Of a stretch of 62,000 nucleotides of DNA, positions 37,950 through 56,470 are shown one piece after another (the stretch's first letter is position 1; each line of letters starts with the position of its first letter). The stretch covers positions 71,733-133,732 of the forward strand of contig NW_019774158.1 in assembly GCF_001039355.2 (NCBI RefSeq), in the 5' to 3' direction. The DNA comes from Lingula anatina (lineage: Eukaryota; Brachiopoda; Lingulata; Lingulida; Lingulidae). The notes under the pieces were generated by a model. That model ran no database searches. It was not told the origin of the DNA and saw only the letters and a list, made by a program, of their open reading frames with translations. The position numbers were made by a program, and so were the translations under genes.

Positions 37950-38515
37950 TACGAATTAAATTCATTACTTCATTGACAACATTAAACATGAGCACCATGG
38001 ATCGGCTCCTTAAAATCCTTAATTGAACAATCCCCCTCTTATAGCGGGTTCAATGAATTAAACAATTGCCCCTAGCCAAGGTTTATCGTCGTAAGTCCCT
38101 CTTCCACCTGCCACTAATTTAATGACTTTATTATCTCCGTATCTTCAGAAAGGAGACTGGATTACGATAAGGTAACACAAGTCCATTATAATACTGGAAT
38201 TATGAAGTAATCCTTTTATAATTATTCGCTATCTCTTCTCCCCCTGACGCGGCACTGAATGCGGACTTAATCGTGTTGTGGGGTGCTCTTCAGGAGGGAC
38301 TTGGAGTGCATTCCCAGAGATTTAGATCGATCCATCCGGATAGACCTAACTCCCTGGGGGTGCACGCTAAATTGCAGTCAGCCGAGCGCGCACGACAATT
38401 AATTACCCCCTTACGGCTTCTAGTTGGCGGGTCAGACGCTTAAACCGGCTATGCTGACAATAATCTAGTGAGACTCCCCACAGGGATAGATCGATCTAAA
38501 ATCTGTGGGAATGGG
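37950..38515. promoter_or_regulatory. Candidate distal regulatory block upstream of Mnx
   Basis: This stretch is less AT-rich than its surroundings and dense in homeodomain-type TAAT/ATTA cores (for example GACAATTAATTACCCCC). It contains the GATC palindrome AGATCGATCT at 38488-38497 and a matching TAGATCGATCC at about 38323-38333. These belong to an inverted pair (38318-38332 and 38489-38504). The stem CCCCACAG / CTGTGGG (38476-38509) encloses the right palindrome. Its position 2.6-3.1 kb before the Mnx start and its composition suggest an enhancer, by inference only. An old foldback element is the alternative. Confidence 0.35.
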
Positions 38516-40752
38516 GTCGTTGTACTAGATAGTTTCAAAAATACATTTCTCCTAAAATTGGTAATTTTTTTCTGGGGCATTCGATAGCCTTTTTTGAGAA
38601 TTTTCTTTCGTTGTTTCGGAAATATAAAACGTTGTTCATATTTAATTCAGTTTCGTGTATTCATTTTATTATTCATGTGTTCATATGTATGGCATTTAGA
38701 GGATAGCTTTTTTGTCGTTTTTTTTTACTTGTTTTGATTTTTTGAAACACTTCAATTTCCATAAACTTGTACTTAAATAACATGTTTTTTCTCCGAAAAT
38801 GATTTCTAAATTTTACTAGGTGACTTATAAACTTCACAAATTAAAAGGTGAAATTCAACCAAAAATTAAACATTACGCGTTCAAAATATTCTTTAAACAA
38901 TGAATAAAAGCCATAACTACAAGAAAGGTAGCCCTTTAAACGATTTTTTCTCTTAAATGTGAATTATCACTTCATTTATAACAGTAAACATTGCAGATAA
39001 TACTGTGACGATGAATGATAATGACAATTATATACACATGTATACGAATATAAAAAGATAAGATTTATTGGACAATGCACTTTAGATTTAAACAACAGGC
39101 TCAATACTATGCTGCTACGTTCAAGTAATCAAATAATACAGGTACTATGTGCCATATTTGGTTAGTGTTAGGTATTGTTAACACGACTCATTACATAACC
39201 TATATCGTCTATTGTGAGCTTGTCGTTTGGTTATCTCCTTATCAGAAAATTAAGCTTGATACGAGATGTGCACATATTATTAATTATTTGTAGAAGTATT
39301 TACCCTTTGTTTCATGTGACCGAAACGTGTGGATTCGTCATACTCAGAAGGAGACTATATTATTTATATTTTCTTCATACATATCTGCGCCAGAATAAAT
39401 AACTCCTACGCCAAAATGGGATTATATCATCTATGTATCAATTCCTAACTGAATGACTTTGGAAATGCCCCCATTTGCTCTTGGTGTATTTGTATCATAA
39501 TCTTACCTTGTCCCTGCATAGAAATTCTGAAGTAAAATTCGTCATCTTTGCGTAATTTTTGATATATAGATTACAGGGTATAATTCACAATTACAATTAC
39601 GGCGACGATACTCTAAAACATGCATTAAGGAAGCACGCTTACAGATCATTTCTTTTTATTCAAGCAATAGTACATCGACACCATTGAATATGAACAATAT
39701 TTTTGAGATTATCTTGTTTGCCTGTTAGTCTGCTGTTTGAATCTTAATCTTATTTCAGTGTATACTTTGGTTAATATCTAAATGTCGCATCAAACTTAGA
39801 ATATACGCTTTAAAGCGAACAGTAACTGCAGTCTGTTTTTAATTTTGACAAAGGGATATTGAGAGACATGGTTGAATTATGTGTTATTTATATGAGGTGA
39901 TTGAAGAAAACGAATATGACAAATTATAAACCATGGCCAGACTACTGTAGTAGGCAAACAACAAACATGAAACTACATTTACTTTAACAGTTGAAATGTA
40001 ACTTCCTCTGAAGAAAAAAATAGTATGCGAAGAAATACAAAACTTGACAAATATGTTATTGCATTGAGATTTTAAGCACGTTAAGTATTTTCATCGCTTA
40101 AATCAAATAGAGCAATTTGGCCGTGTAGGAATGGCAGGCGAAGGAAACAGGCTTTTGGTACTTCAAAACACTTTTGCAAGGTTGGAGATATAAAATTGCG
40201 AAAGAAGACCATTCACTGCTCGACCAATTTTTCAAATCCTCAATTGAAAGTTTAAAAAAGTGAAAAATATATTTTTAAAAGCCGACTAAGAAATCTCTGT
40301 GTTATTTTGCCGCCGAGAGAAATCTTTGAGGTGCGAGTCCTGGCTATAGGTTGTAACATGTAACTATCGCTAAGACAAGCGGACCAACAGTTTATACAAA
40401 CAGATTAATAAAAGCCTGCTTTGTAAATTCATCCCGAATTAATACGCGATAAAACCCACCCCAGAAGCTAACCGAGTAGTTTCATGATATGGCACGCAGA
40501 AAAGGTATTCAACACACTCCACAAATCAACACCTTCGTTCTATCTTTGGATATAGATACCAATTAGCGTTAAGCCAATCAAATCGTTTGATTCATTCAGA
40601 AATTTCTCGCGCTATGATGGCCGCCAATAAATAGGGCAAGTGAGATAAAGGCATTATTTGGTCAACACTTTGAGGGACAGTTGAAATGTGACATGGTGTT
40701 CCTATACAAAGTTATACTGAAGTTATTTTGAGGGCAAACTTGTGCATATTTT

Positions 40753-40766
40753 TTGCGCACTGCGCA
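40753..40766. promoter_or_regulatory. NRF1-like site upstream of Mnx
   Basis: TTGCGCACTGCGCA, two GCGCA half-sites, lies about 310 bp before the start codon. It resembles the NRF1 consensus with an extra spacer base. It lies in a plausible promoter or 5' UTR interval, but no TATA box or initiator could be assigned. Confidence 0.3.
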
Positions 40767-41075
40767 GCGTGCGGTAGCAGGTAAAATCATTGCATTTCTG
40801 TGCGGGCACTGTGATTTGTGTGACGGGAATAAGATAGCCTTCGTCGTTTGAAAGGAGAATGCCTAGGATAATTTCAGTATAATCCATTTAAAATTAATTT
40901 TCTCGTATTATGGGACAATTTCTATGCTTTTTCCACCTGCTCATGAAGACAGCAAGGCGAATAACCAAACTTCAGTGCGAGGAAAACGACAAAAGTTCTA
41001 CTCGTTCATAAACATAAAAACTTCAAAAACAAGTGCGATATAAAGCAGAAAGTGTTACCTACCGACACCTACAAT

Positions 41076-41685
41076 ATGATGGAAAAACCCAAATCGTTTA
41101 GTATAGACGCTTTGTTAGCGAAGTCCGACAAGGGGCACTCAGGACTGGCCGGACGCAGTCCTAAGGAAGTGGAAGTGGACGTTACAACCTACGACATGGA
41201 CAGTCCAGACCACTTGACTGGTCACGGGGGGACAAGCCCAAGATCCAACGCCTCCAGCTCCCGGGGGTCGACACCGCAGAACCCGAGGGAAACAATGTCA
41301 CGAGGGGGTGGAGTGGGCATGGACTCAGACTCGGACAAGGAGAGCTGCTCACCTCAGTCAGGGTTCATTCCTCGTCCAGGACTTCTCCCTCTAAACCCCA
41401 ACTTAGGAATCCCCCAGCAGGGCTCCCCGGGCTTTCTACCGGCCGGGTTCTACCTGGGCCACCATATGTTCCCCTTTAACGGCCAATCTCCCCCGGGACC
41501 CCAGGGTTTGCCCAGCGGCCACCCCCCTTCGTCATCGGGAGGCGTTTCACTCAACGGCAGTGCGTTCCATACCCCGGTGGAACAGCTGTACAAGATGGCG
41601 CAGGCGTCTCAGAATCTCCAGTTGGAATGGTGGGCGAGGGCGGCCCAGAACGGGCTCTTTATGCCTCGGGTCACAGATTATAACG
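41076..41685 (+). CDS. Mnx: Mnx (HB9) homeobox transcription factor, coding exon 1
   Basis: Encodes residues 1-203 of a 344-residue homeodomain transcription factor of the Mnx/HB9/exex family. In other animals this family specifies motor neurons and endodermal or pancreatic cells, and represses alternative fates. The N-terminus MMEKPKSFSIDALLAK matches the family start; FSIDALLA (residues 8-15) is an eh1-like Groucho-binding motif. Residues about 30-180 are Ser/Gly/Pro-rich and presumably disordered. Residues 181-203 (LQLEWWARAAQNGL, then FMPRVTDYN) match the pre-homeodomain block that in MNX1 reads LDQWLRASTAGM...MPDFN. Two ATGs overlap the start: 41076 and 41079. The second has the better context (A at -3, G at +4) and gives MEK as in vertebrate MNX1. 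The exon ends at a strong donor, G|GTGAGT after 41685, in phase 1. Intron positions and total coding length agree with the homeodomain frame, so the model is complete. Confidence 0.95.
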
Positions 41686-49077
<7,392 letters not shown>

Positions 49078-49341
49078 GTTAAAATTTGGTTCCAAAATCG
49101 GCGAATGAAATGGAAACGCTCCAAGAAAGCAGTCGTGGAAACAAAAACAAAGCAGCAAGAATTGAACAAAACCGACAAAGGAGACAGAGAAGTCACAAAA
49201 CTAGCGGACCACGTTGGCTCCAAATCAAATAGCTCGAATAACAAGACGATTAGAATTCCACACGAGGAAGTTAGTGGGGGGAGTGGTAAGAAAACCGGAA
49301 CACCTTCAGACTCCAGGAATGGAGACAAACACTGCAGGTGA
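49078..49341 (+). CDS. Mnx: Mnx coding exon 3 (recognition helix and C-terminus)
   Basis: Opens VKIWFQNRRMKWKRSKK, the third (recognition) helix of the homeodomain. Trp48, Phe49, Asn51 and Arg53 fall at residues 261, 262, 264 and 266. The remaining 71 residues are hydrophilic and Lys/Ser/Thr/Gly-rich, a short disordered tail that is much smaller than in vertebrate MNX1 and lacks its acidic run. The stop is TGA at 49339-49341. The last codons read CTGCAG then GTGAAA, which also fits a splice donor (CAG|GTGAAA). An alternative longer C-terminus is thus possible, though I see no evidence of a further exon. Exon phases give 344 residues overall. Confidence 0.94.
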   Translation, partial: VKIWFQNRRMKWKRSKKAVVETKTKQQELNKTDKGDREVTKLADHVGSKSNSSNNKTIRIPHEEVSGGSGKKTGTPSDSRNGDKHCR

Positions 49342-49396
49342 AAAAGGAAAGGGATCTCATTGACGATATTCAAACATGTAAATATACATTGGCTTG

Positions 49397-49600
49397 TTAT
49401 TTATTGGATAAAGTAAAATATGCGAGGTCATAGTTACATATTTATTGGAGAAAGTGGATTTTATGACGCCATAGTTACATATTTATTCGATAACGTGAAG
49501 TATGTGACGTGTTAGTTTTATATTTATTCGATAAAATATTGTGACGTCATAATAACATTTTCATTTGATAAATTATAATATGTGACGTCATACGTGCATG
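49397..49600 (+). repeat. 41-bp minisatellite with TGACGTCA cores after the Mnx stop
   Basis: Five degenerate copies of a unit shaped TATTTATT(C/G)GATAAAGTGAA(N)TATGTGACGTCATAGTTACA start near 49397, 49439, 49480, 49521 and 49559, a period of about 41 bp (the last shorter). The last two copies keep the perfect CRE octamer TGACGTCA (49542-49549 and 49583-49590). Earlier copies have AGGTCA, TGACGCCA and TGACGTGT. The array begins about 55 bp after the Mnx stop, so it lies in the 3' UTR or immediate flank. Confidence 0.85.
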
Positions 49601-51100
49601 TACCATTTACACGTACATATGTAATATCATACTAAGTCCACATCTGTTTTTACGTAACTTGAAAGGCATAATGTAATGAATTCTGCGGTTCAGTTTCAAG
49701 GTATGAATTCAACTATTATAACCATCTTCAAGACTGAATAATTTGAACGGGTATTGGTTAGTAAAAATTTGGAGTCGTGATTTGTGTTCCGACATGAGAA
49801 AGACACGACAAGTTGTCTCCCTTTTTGAGGCAACACACAGGTATAACTGTTGGTGCATGTTGCATCTGTTCCATGACATTCTAATCGTAAAGTATCTGAC
49901 AAAAGTGAGGTTGTAAATTTGTAATATAGTTACACTAGTTCACGAGTGAGTCACGTTAGTCTGTGTTCAATGTAAACGTTTCATATTTTGCGTCATGTTT
50001 CTTACACGAGATCAGAATTCTTTAATTTCTTTACTCACAACGGGTTATGACTTCCTTGGATAATCGCCATGGCAACAATTTTTAACGTCATATGTGTCAA
50101 GGAGAGGTAACTTTCAGGGAACTTATGCGATCTAAATACACAGTGCATTACATAGATGCTTGCGGCACATGGCTGCTTCAAGTTAAGTTTGTGATTAGAA
50201 AATGTTGGTTTGAAAATATTTTTGCAGGGTAAAATATAGGTGTACTACCAAAAGCTCTCAAATCGGTCCATGACGTTGTGAATGTATTCAGAGATGCGCT
50301 CAAGGATATACCAAATTCCATATCACGTAATGCCAGTCTAATTTTTTGTTCATATTACCAATTATTTGTCAAAAAGAAAGCATTACGTGCGTCAGAGTAT
50401 CTCAACGGATAATGTATTTTTCTTCCCTCTACTTGTTCGGGTCACTGTTGTCATTTTAGACTTGTGGAATTTTTTCTTTTTAAAATTTTGTGACACAACA
50501 GTGACAGTTCTTCCTAGAAATCTATTGGTCTTGACTAATTTGAATCCGTGATGTAGTTAACTGCTGTGTTTTTCTAATCTGCTGATTGTGAAAGTTGGTG
50601 TTGCTGAAATAATAATAATTTGTATGAAAAATACAAATCTCAGTGTGTTTCCTTTGGTTTTACATGTAGCTTCCGAAGTTAAATGTTTGTAATACGGAGG
50701 TGAAAAACAAGGAAATGAATTAATAAAAATTCCTACAAATTACAGGTCATGATATACAAGGGACAAGAAGCAGAGCTGAAATGTCTTTAAGAAATCATGT
50801 TGGATTTTCAATAATTTTATCTCAACAATTTTAGCCCATGCCTCTCTCACATATGGCATTCAATTTGCAGCTACATGTACATTGCTACAAGAACTTCATC
50901 AAATCTTTGACATAATAATAAATTCGTTATTATGTCCAAGATCAAATAATAGTTTTAACTGTGGATGGAAATAATCATCAACACTAACAAGGCCTAGGTA
51001 GGACTGTTCTTCTAATTACTTTGTAAATATTTAGCAGTTGGTTGTTCACAAGCAAAAGTTTAACAAAACGATCATAACATTTTATCCGTGGTATTAATAA
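49601..51100. other. Mnx 3' UTR / flank
   Basis: No gene. The first plain AATAAA on the plus strand that I noticed after the Mnx stop is at 50722-50727. The mRNA could thus have a 3' UTR of about 1.4 kb, unless one of the GATAAA variants in the minisatellite is used. Confidence 0.4.
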
Positions 51101-51109
51101 CTCGACACC

Positions 51110-51320
51110 AGAGTATAAGCATTTGACCTTTGACCCCAATCACCACGTGACATCACATAATTCACGTCTTATCTCGGTGAGGTGCGTATGGCTGAAGAGG
51201 GATGTCATATCGTCCCCGCCACAGCGCCAGGTGGGAGCGAATTAATCACCGATCACCGCCTCGTTTACGATAACTCGGTGAACAACAACCTGATTTCAAA
51301 GTGGGCGCTCTCCGTTGCTC
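51110..51320. promoter_or_regulatory. Candidate regulatory block 3' of Mnx (A)
   Basis: A GC-richer island with an E-box CAGGTG, a TTAATCACCGATCACCGCC stretch and a TTGACC(T/C)TTGACCCC pair resembling nuclear-receptor half-sites just upstream (51124-51140). It sits about 1.8 kb after the Mnx stop. This is inference from composition only. Confidence 0.3.
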
Positions 51321-52029
51321 CGGTAGCTGCACGTTGAACATACTTTAATAAGAGCATAACTTTTCACCCCCTAGCGGAGGCAGCACTCGACCATCAGATA
51401 GCTGCTGTTTTTTCTGGTGGTTGCAGTTTGGATGCATGTGCATTTGCACTAAGTTTAAAACTGGCCATCTCTTACTAAAATAAAGCACTTGTCTATTATC
51501 CGATTAGCGGAAAAATACATGAAACTCTGAACACAGCGCTTGCTTCAGGAGTTTGTACTAAGAAGGCTGAATTCTTCTATTTTTCTTTTTCGTTTTTTTT
51601 TTCATTTTGTGAAAGGGGTGTAAATACAAGACTTTCCTTTTGTAAAAATCACTTTTTACAAATAAACCGTGGTGTCCGAATAACATCGTCATCGATTTGG
51701 TATTTGTAGAATCTGAGATTGTTAATCGACTAATATGTTGACGTGTGATAACCGAATTGAAGAACGTTTCGTCTTGATAATGTGGAAATCAAAAAAGACA
51801 AAAATAACTTTTCTTCAAATATCACGTTTTCAAAACAGTTACGGACAAAAAATATTTAAAGACCATGGAATTTATCGACACAGCAGCCTCTATAAAATGA
51901 CGTGCAGCCAGAAATATACAAGTATTTAGGGGTTCAGATGCCACTTATGTCCTTGTCAGTTCTGCGAGTTTAAAGCTTCTGTCTTTTCAACCATGTGAAA
52001 CCGAAATCGAGGTACCCGATGTTACCGTG

Positions 52030-52730
52030 TTACCGTGAAACGTACTGAAGCTCCCAAGCGAAGCCAGTGCTCCCGGAGAAGCGGTCGCAGATGTATCGCG
52101 TCCATTTCATCTCGGAGTGTCAACATAATTTTTCATTAGGGAAGAATTATACGGAAATTTGCGGATGATATGCAGCGCAATTCATTAATTCAATTTTCTA
52201 TTTCTTCCCTATTAGGGATCGGTGAATCAATGCAGCTTATACTAACCGTCTTTTATCATGCATCGCCTTCAGCCGCGTTCAATGTCTCATAACCCTGACT
52301 CCGAGTAAAAAATTCGCCTCGGTGGGGATTCAGAAAAGGGCCCAAAGGTTCTTAATTCAGGGCCCTGGCAGTGGATAATATCTGAGACAAGGGAAAGTGT
52401 AATGTGTGGAATTAATGGGCCTAGCAATCAGGGGAAGAAGTCGAAGTGGTCCCTTGGCACGAGATGCCATTCGCGGCAGTTTAGGCAGCTCAGTGGAATC
52501 AATAGCGACGGGTCGCTCTCGTCTACTCCCTGAAGAAAAGCCAGTTGGAAGATTAGCTTCATTTTCGACTTAATTTGGGCAATTGCAAAATCGTAATTAC
52601 CCGCCAGAACGTACGATAAGGTCTCCTGTCAGTTACACTGGCTGTTGATGAATTCTCGGAATTCGGTCTCTGAAACGTCACGTTTTACTCCGTCATTTCA
52701 AACCCGCTGTAAACAAAGAGAGAATGTCTT
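52030..52730. promoter_or_regulatory. Candidate regulatory block 3' of Mnx (B)
   Basis: About 700 bp of complex sequence with low repeat content, higher GC and many homeodomain-type cores (TTCATTAATTCAATT, GGAATTAATGGGCC, GACTTAATTTGGGC, CGTAATTACCCGCC). There are no open frames of note. The texture is typical of conserved non-coding elements near developmental genes; conservation was not tested. Confidence 0.35.
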
Positions 52731-53099
52731 GAAGATGGGACGCTTCTGACACTGATCGCTACGTCCTAAATATAAACTTTTACTAATCAATTAAGCCCAA
52801 ATGTAAAATAACAGTAAAAGATAACTCTTTAAGATGTTAATGTTATCGATATTAATTTTGACCAATTATATCCCAATAATTTTCTGTTAAAATGTTGCGC
52901 AAATTAATTCAGTGATAACTTTTTACAATGCCCCTGGTGAAAATGCACTGGAGGTAAAAGCATCAGACGCACATCATTAATCGTGGCGTTGCTGACCAGC
53001 ATTAATTGAAACAAACAAGTCTTAAAGTAACACCTTATATACAAAGGCATTACGACGGACGTGCCCGTGTGAAAAACTTGCAGCAGCAATTTGCCACAT

Positions 53100-53480
53100 T
53101 TAATCCATAGAGACCGTCATTAATCCCCTCCCTGCAATTCATGTAAGCAGGAACGTGTGATCTTTGCTCATTTGACGAGCTGTCCACTTCATTATTTCTC
53201 CTCATGTTTCATGTAAACGTATACCAAAACGTAATGCCCTTTTCAGGGCCACTTCATCTTATCACTACGCCCTGATCACGGATAGTGGTTGATGCGTTCG
53301 TATTATGCCCAGTTGGACCTGCCGGTGTTTGTATCGGGGCCCCGGCCCCTGATAAAGCGTATCGCGTCTCTCACCTGTGTTAACATCGTCAAGTGGCAAG
53401 TTGATCACACACCTTGATTAGATTTATTATACAGCGATTATCGGCGCATTATGCCTATAAATCCATTCAAACAATTGTTG
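53100..53480. promoter_or_regulatory. Candidate regulatory block 3' of Mnx (C)
   Basis: GC-richer, repeat-poor stretch including CCTGCCGGTGTTTGTATCGG and CGGGGCCCCGGCCCCTGATAA, followed by TCACCTGTGTTAACATCG and GCGATTATCGGCGCATTATG. There is no coding potential. It belongs to the same series of complex islands downstream of Mnx. Confidence 0.28.
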
Positions 53481-53689
53481 GATTACTGCTATCGTTTACA
53501 CTCGGCATGATTTGCTGTTGAACTCCGTATACTGAGATTAAAATGACATTATATTTCTTAAACTGAAGTCTTCAGCCTTAGCGCTGTTATAAATGACATT
53601 CCGAAGGCCTGCAGGTGCGGGGGATTACAGAGAGAGTAATATTTAGCGCGGACGGTGATACAAGTTAGGGGAGATTCTCTGAGGTGGGA

Positions 53690-54440
53690 TTACGCTGTGT
53701 TTGATCTTGTTTGTTTCCCGATTGAGCAGAGCCTCGCAGAATGATGATACTCGCATTCCAGTGACATATGAGCTTTGGATCTGTCAAATCAAGGTGGAAA
53801 TCCGAACTTTCTTTCCATTTGAAATAAAAATAATCGGAATATTACACGGAGAGTAAATATTAATATGAATTAAAGAAATTGAAATACCAGAATGAACCAA
53901 AAAATCCAAGCTCTTTTTTAAAGGTTTGCGTCAGAACCGAAACATGCACGTGCGCTGAATTACCATACTTCACATTCCTCGTCCTTTTTCGAGCGGGCCT
54001 CCAACTTCAAACCTCGATAATATCTCAATTAAAAGCGGCTCTCCTCTTTTTCCACGGGCCTGATAACGCAATCATTTTAATTCGTTTAGGAACAAGTTAA
54101 TCATTAGAATGACTCCGTCTCTAGAATAAGAAAGAGCTTAATCCTCTGGCTTTTGTTTACGTGCTGAAAGGGCCGATCAAATGCAACGTTTAGATTAAAA
54201 TCGGCTCCTGCGATGACCCAAATTGTGCTTACATTTCTGATTAAGAAACAATTAAGATTAAACGGGGTTTCGTCGTAATCACCGAGTTAAGTATTTATTA
54301 ATAATAATGGGACGCTGTAGTCGTGCTCCGGGTTGCTCCTCAACTACCTGGCTGACGTCTCCCGGGTAGGAAGGGTCACTGATTTTATTTAAATCACTGC
54401 CAATCAGTCTTAATGTTTACGTGAATTGTTTAATGTTAAG
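53690..54440. promoter_or_regulatory. Candidate regulatory block 3' of Mnx (D)
   Basis: Complex sequence with alternating GC- and TAAT-rich words (AGGAACAAGTTAATCATTAG, GAAACAATTAAGATTAAACG, CTCCCGGGTAGG, TTTACGTGAATTGTTTAATG). The 73-codon open frame at 53879-54100 has no recognisable domain and is probably incidental. Confidence 0.28.
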
Positions 54441-54720
54441 TAAGCACCAGTCATTACCCCCGTACCCCGTCCATCCCGTACATAGATCACCAGTACGACG
54501 TTTTTTATCGTTACCGGTATGAGCTCAGGCTAACTAAAATGCTATCTCCAAGACACGGGGTTTGACTGAGCAACAGTGTCCATTACCTGTGGGACGTCTC
54601 CGTATAAAAACGTTTTACGTCAGTGAACATTACAGGACATTCCCGGTCCCATATGGACAGTTTATACCTCTTGTTTAAAGGATATCTTGTCCAATTCTAC
54701 TGGTTTAATGAATGAAAAAG

Positions 54721-54768
54721 AAAGAGAGAGAGAGAGAGAGAGAGTGAGAGAGAGAGAGAGAGACAGGG

Positions 54769-54804
<36 letters not shown>

Positions 54805-54810
54805 ACACAC
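54721..54810. repeat. (GA)n then (CA)n compound microsatellite
   Basis: About 43 bp of AG repeat with one T interruption, a short GACAGGGG spacer, then about 40 bp of CA repeat. Confidence 0.95.
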
Positions 54811-56224
54811 TGTACTCAAACTCTCACTAGGCTCGCCGGACAAAAACTTATTATATTATGTAATATCATATTTTAACTGTTCTTTTTCTAATTTTTTTTT
54901 AGTAAAACGCACCTCTGGTCCCCCACGATTCGGGAAGTAAAATGAAAGGAGAATTATAAATTATAAATAGTGTGACTAATGTATTCCCAAAGACCTTCTG
55001 GTGCACACTAAAATGTCAATGGGCGATTTTCATCAATCTGTTTATCTATTTATTAATTCATTTATTCATCGTGCATCTTAACCAGTCCCATCGCGTTCTA
55101 AAAGTACATAAACCAAAGAACCTTCAAGAAAATTCCTCCTGCTATAATTCATATGTATCGAACACACAGAGTGACAGCTGGGCCTATTCAGGATACTTTG
55201 ATTTGTTTAAGGAGATAAAAATGGATTCCGGAGTCCCTATTATATTTTTATCAAGTGAAATTTAATGGCAATATTGTCCCTCAGTGGGGGACGCAGCGCT
55301 GAAGAGTTTGAAGGTAAATCGATATGTGTTGTTTAGGTCTCATTTATCTGCTCCATAACCTACGTGGTATGATTAAAATCAACCAGACCCGTTGGTGATG
55401 TTGACAATTTTTTTGGCTTGTTTATAGTTTTCTGAGTCAGGAGCAAAGCATTTTTAGTGATTGGTTGACAGTTTCTGGAGTCAATATCTCGCGTATAGTT
55501 AAGCCAATTTACGTGCCGTTTACGTGTCTTGCCAGAAAATGTTGCTTAAGATGGACAGTAATGTATCAGAAATTTGAGCTTCCATGAAAAACGCTTACAG
55601 TGCTATGAGTGTAATTGAATTTGAGATACCAAGCATTTAGACGCTTGTCATTTAGTGTCTCTTAGACTGACGCGAATCATTTGACTAATCATGGTGCGAT
55701 CAATAAATATGTCAGGCTTTAAAATGTTTGCGAGAACTTTCCGTAAATACTGGTATAATACATTGACACCCGCGTTAAGCTGAATTTTTACGTTTCTCTT
55801 ACAATATTATTTAACAATAAATATGTTAACATTATAGGATTAAACATGGTATATAAATGTGATTGTTCTCCTTGCTACAGTTGATTAAATATATGTACCC
55901 GTTATAGTGATATTTCATCTTGCCCTGGGGATGTGTAGAATTCAATATACAATGTATATGTAGGCCCTGTCAAAGAGACAGCAATATTTCTTTTGTGAAA
56001 AAAAGAAAATACCCCAACAAGCAACAAGCCTTAAAATCCGATTTTAACATTCGAGAACTGAGCTTAATCCTCTGGCTAATTGAATATTTTGTTTCATGTG
56101 AACTTTCAAAAGTGTGGCTGACTGAAGTAGCGACTACCTTAGGTCATCAAAAACGAATCCTAACAGATTGTAGAATCCTATAAGCTTGTTTAGAGACAAT
56201 AAATGTATGGAAGGTAAGAACAGT
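54811..56224. other. Intergenic between Mnx and the glycosyltransferase, first part
   Basis: AT-rich DNA with no supportable gene. Two frames of 97 and 87 codons (54972-55265 and 55920-56183) lack recognised domains or splice context. Confidence 0.5.
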
Positions 56225-56470
56225 GACACATTTTTGGACAGCTGATTGCAAGGCGCCCCGCGTCTCGCATCACAAATAACACACCAGTCTCCCCGCTGCA
56301 ATACAGACAATTAATCATCAACATTTCCACCCGCGAAATTAACAATACTATTATCAATTAATTACGGACAGCTTAAAGCGATTAAGAGATTACGATATTA
56401 ATACCGATCCCCGCGACGTAACGATGAAGGTATGTTGGCCCTCTGTGGGTGACTTTAAGTCCTCTAAAAA
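56225..56470. promoter_or_regulatory. Candidate regulatory block 3' of Mnx (E)
   Basis: A compact island with closely spaced homeodomain-type cores (ACAATTAATCATCAAC, AAATTAACAATAC, TATCAATTAATTACGG) embedded in GC-richer words (GGCGCCCCGCGTCTCGC, TCCCCGCGACGTAACG). It has the highest density of TAATTA sites that I saw in the window. No open frame is present. Confidence 0.38.

Noticed and set aside
41052-41075. Mnx start eight codons earlier at a GTG
   Set aside because: Not an ATG; the two ATGs at 41076 and 41079 match the family N-terminus.
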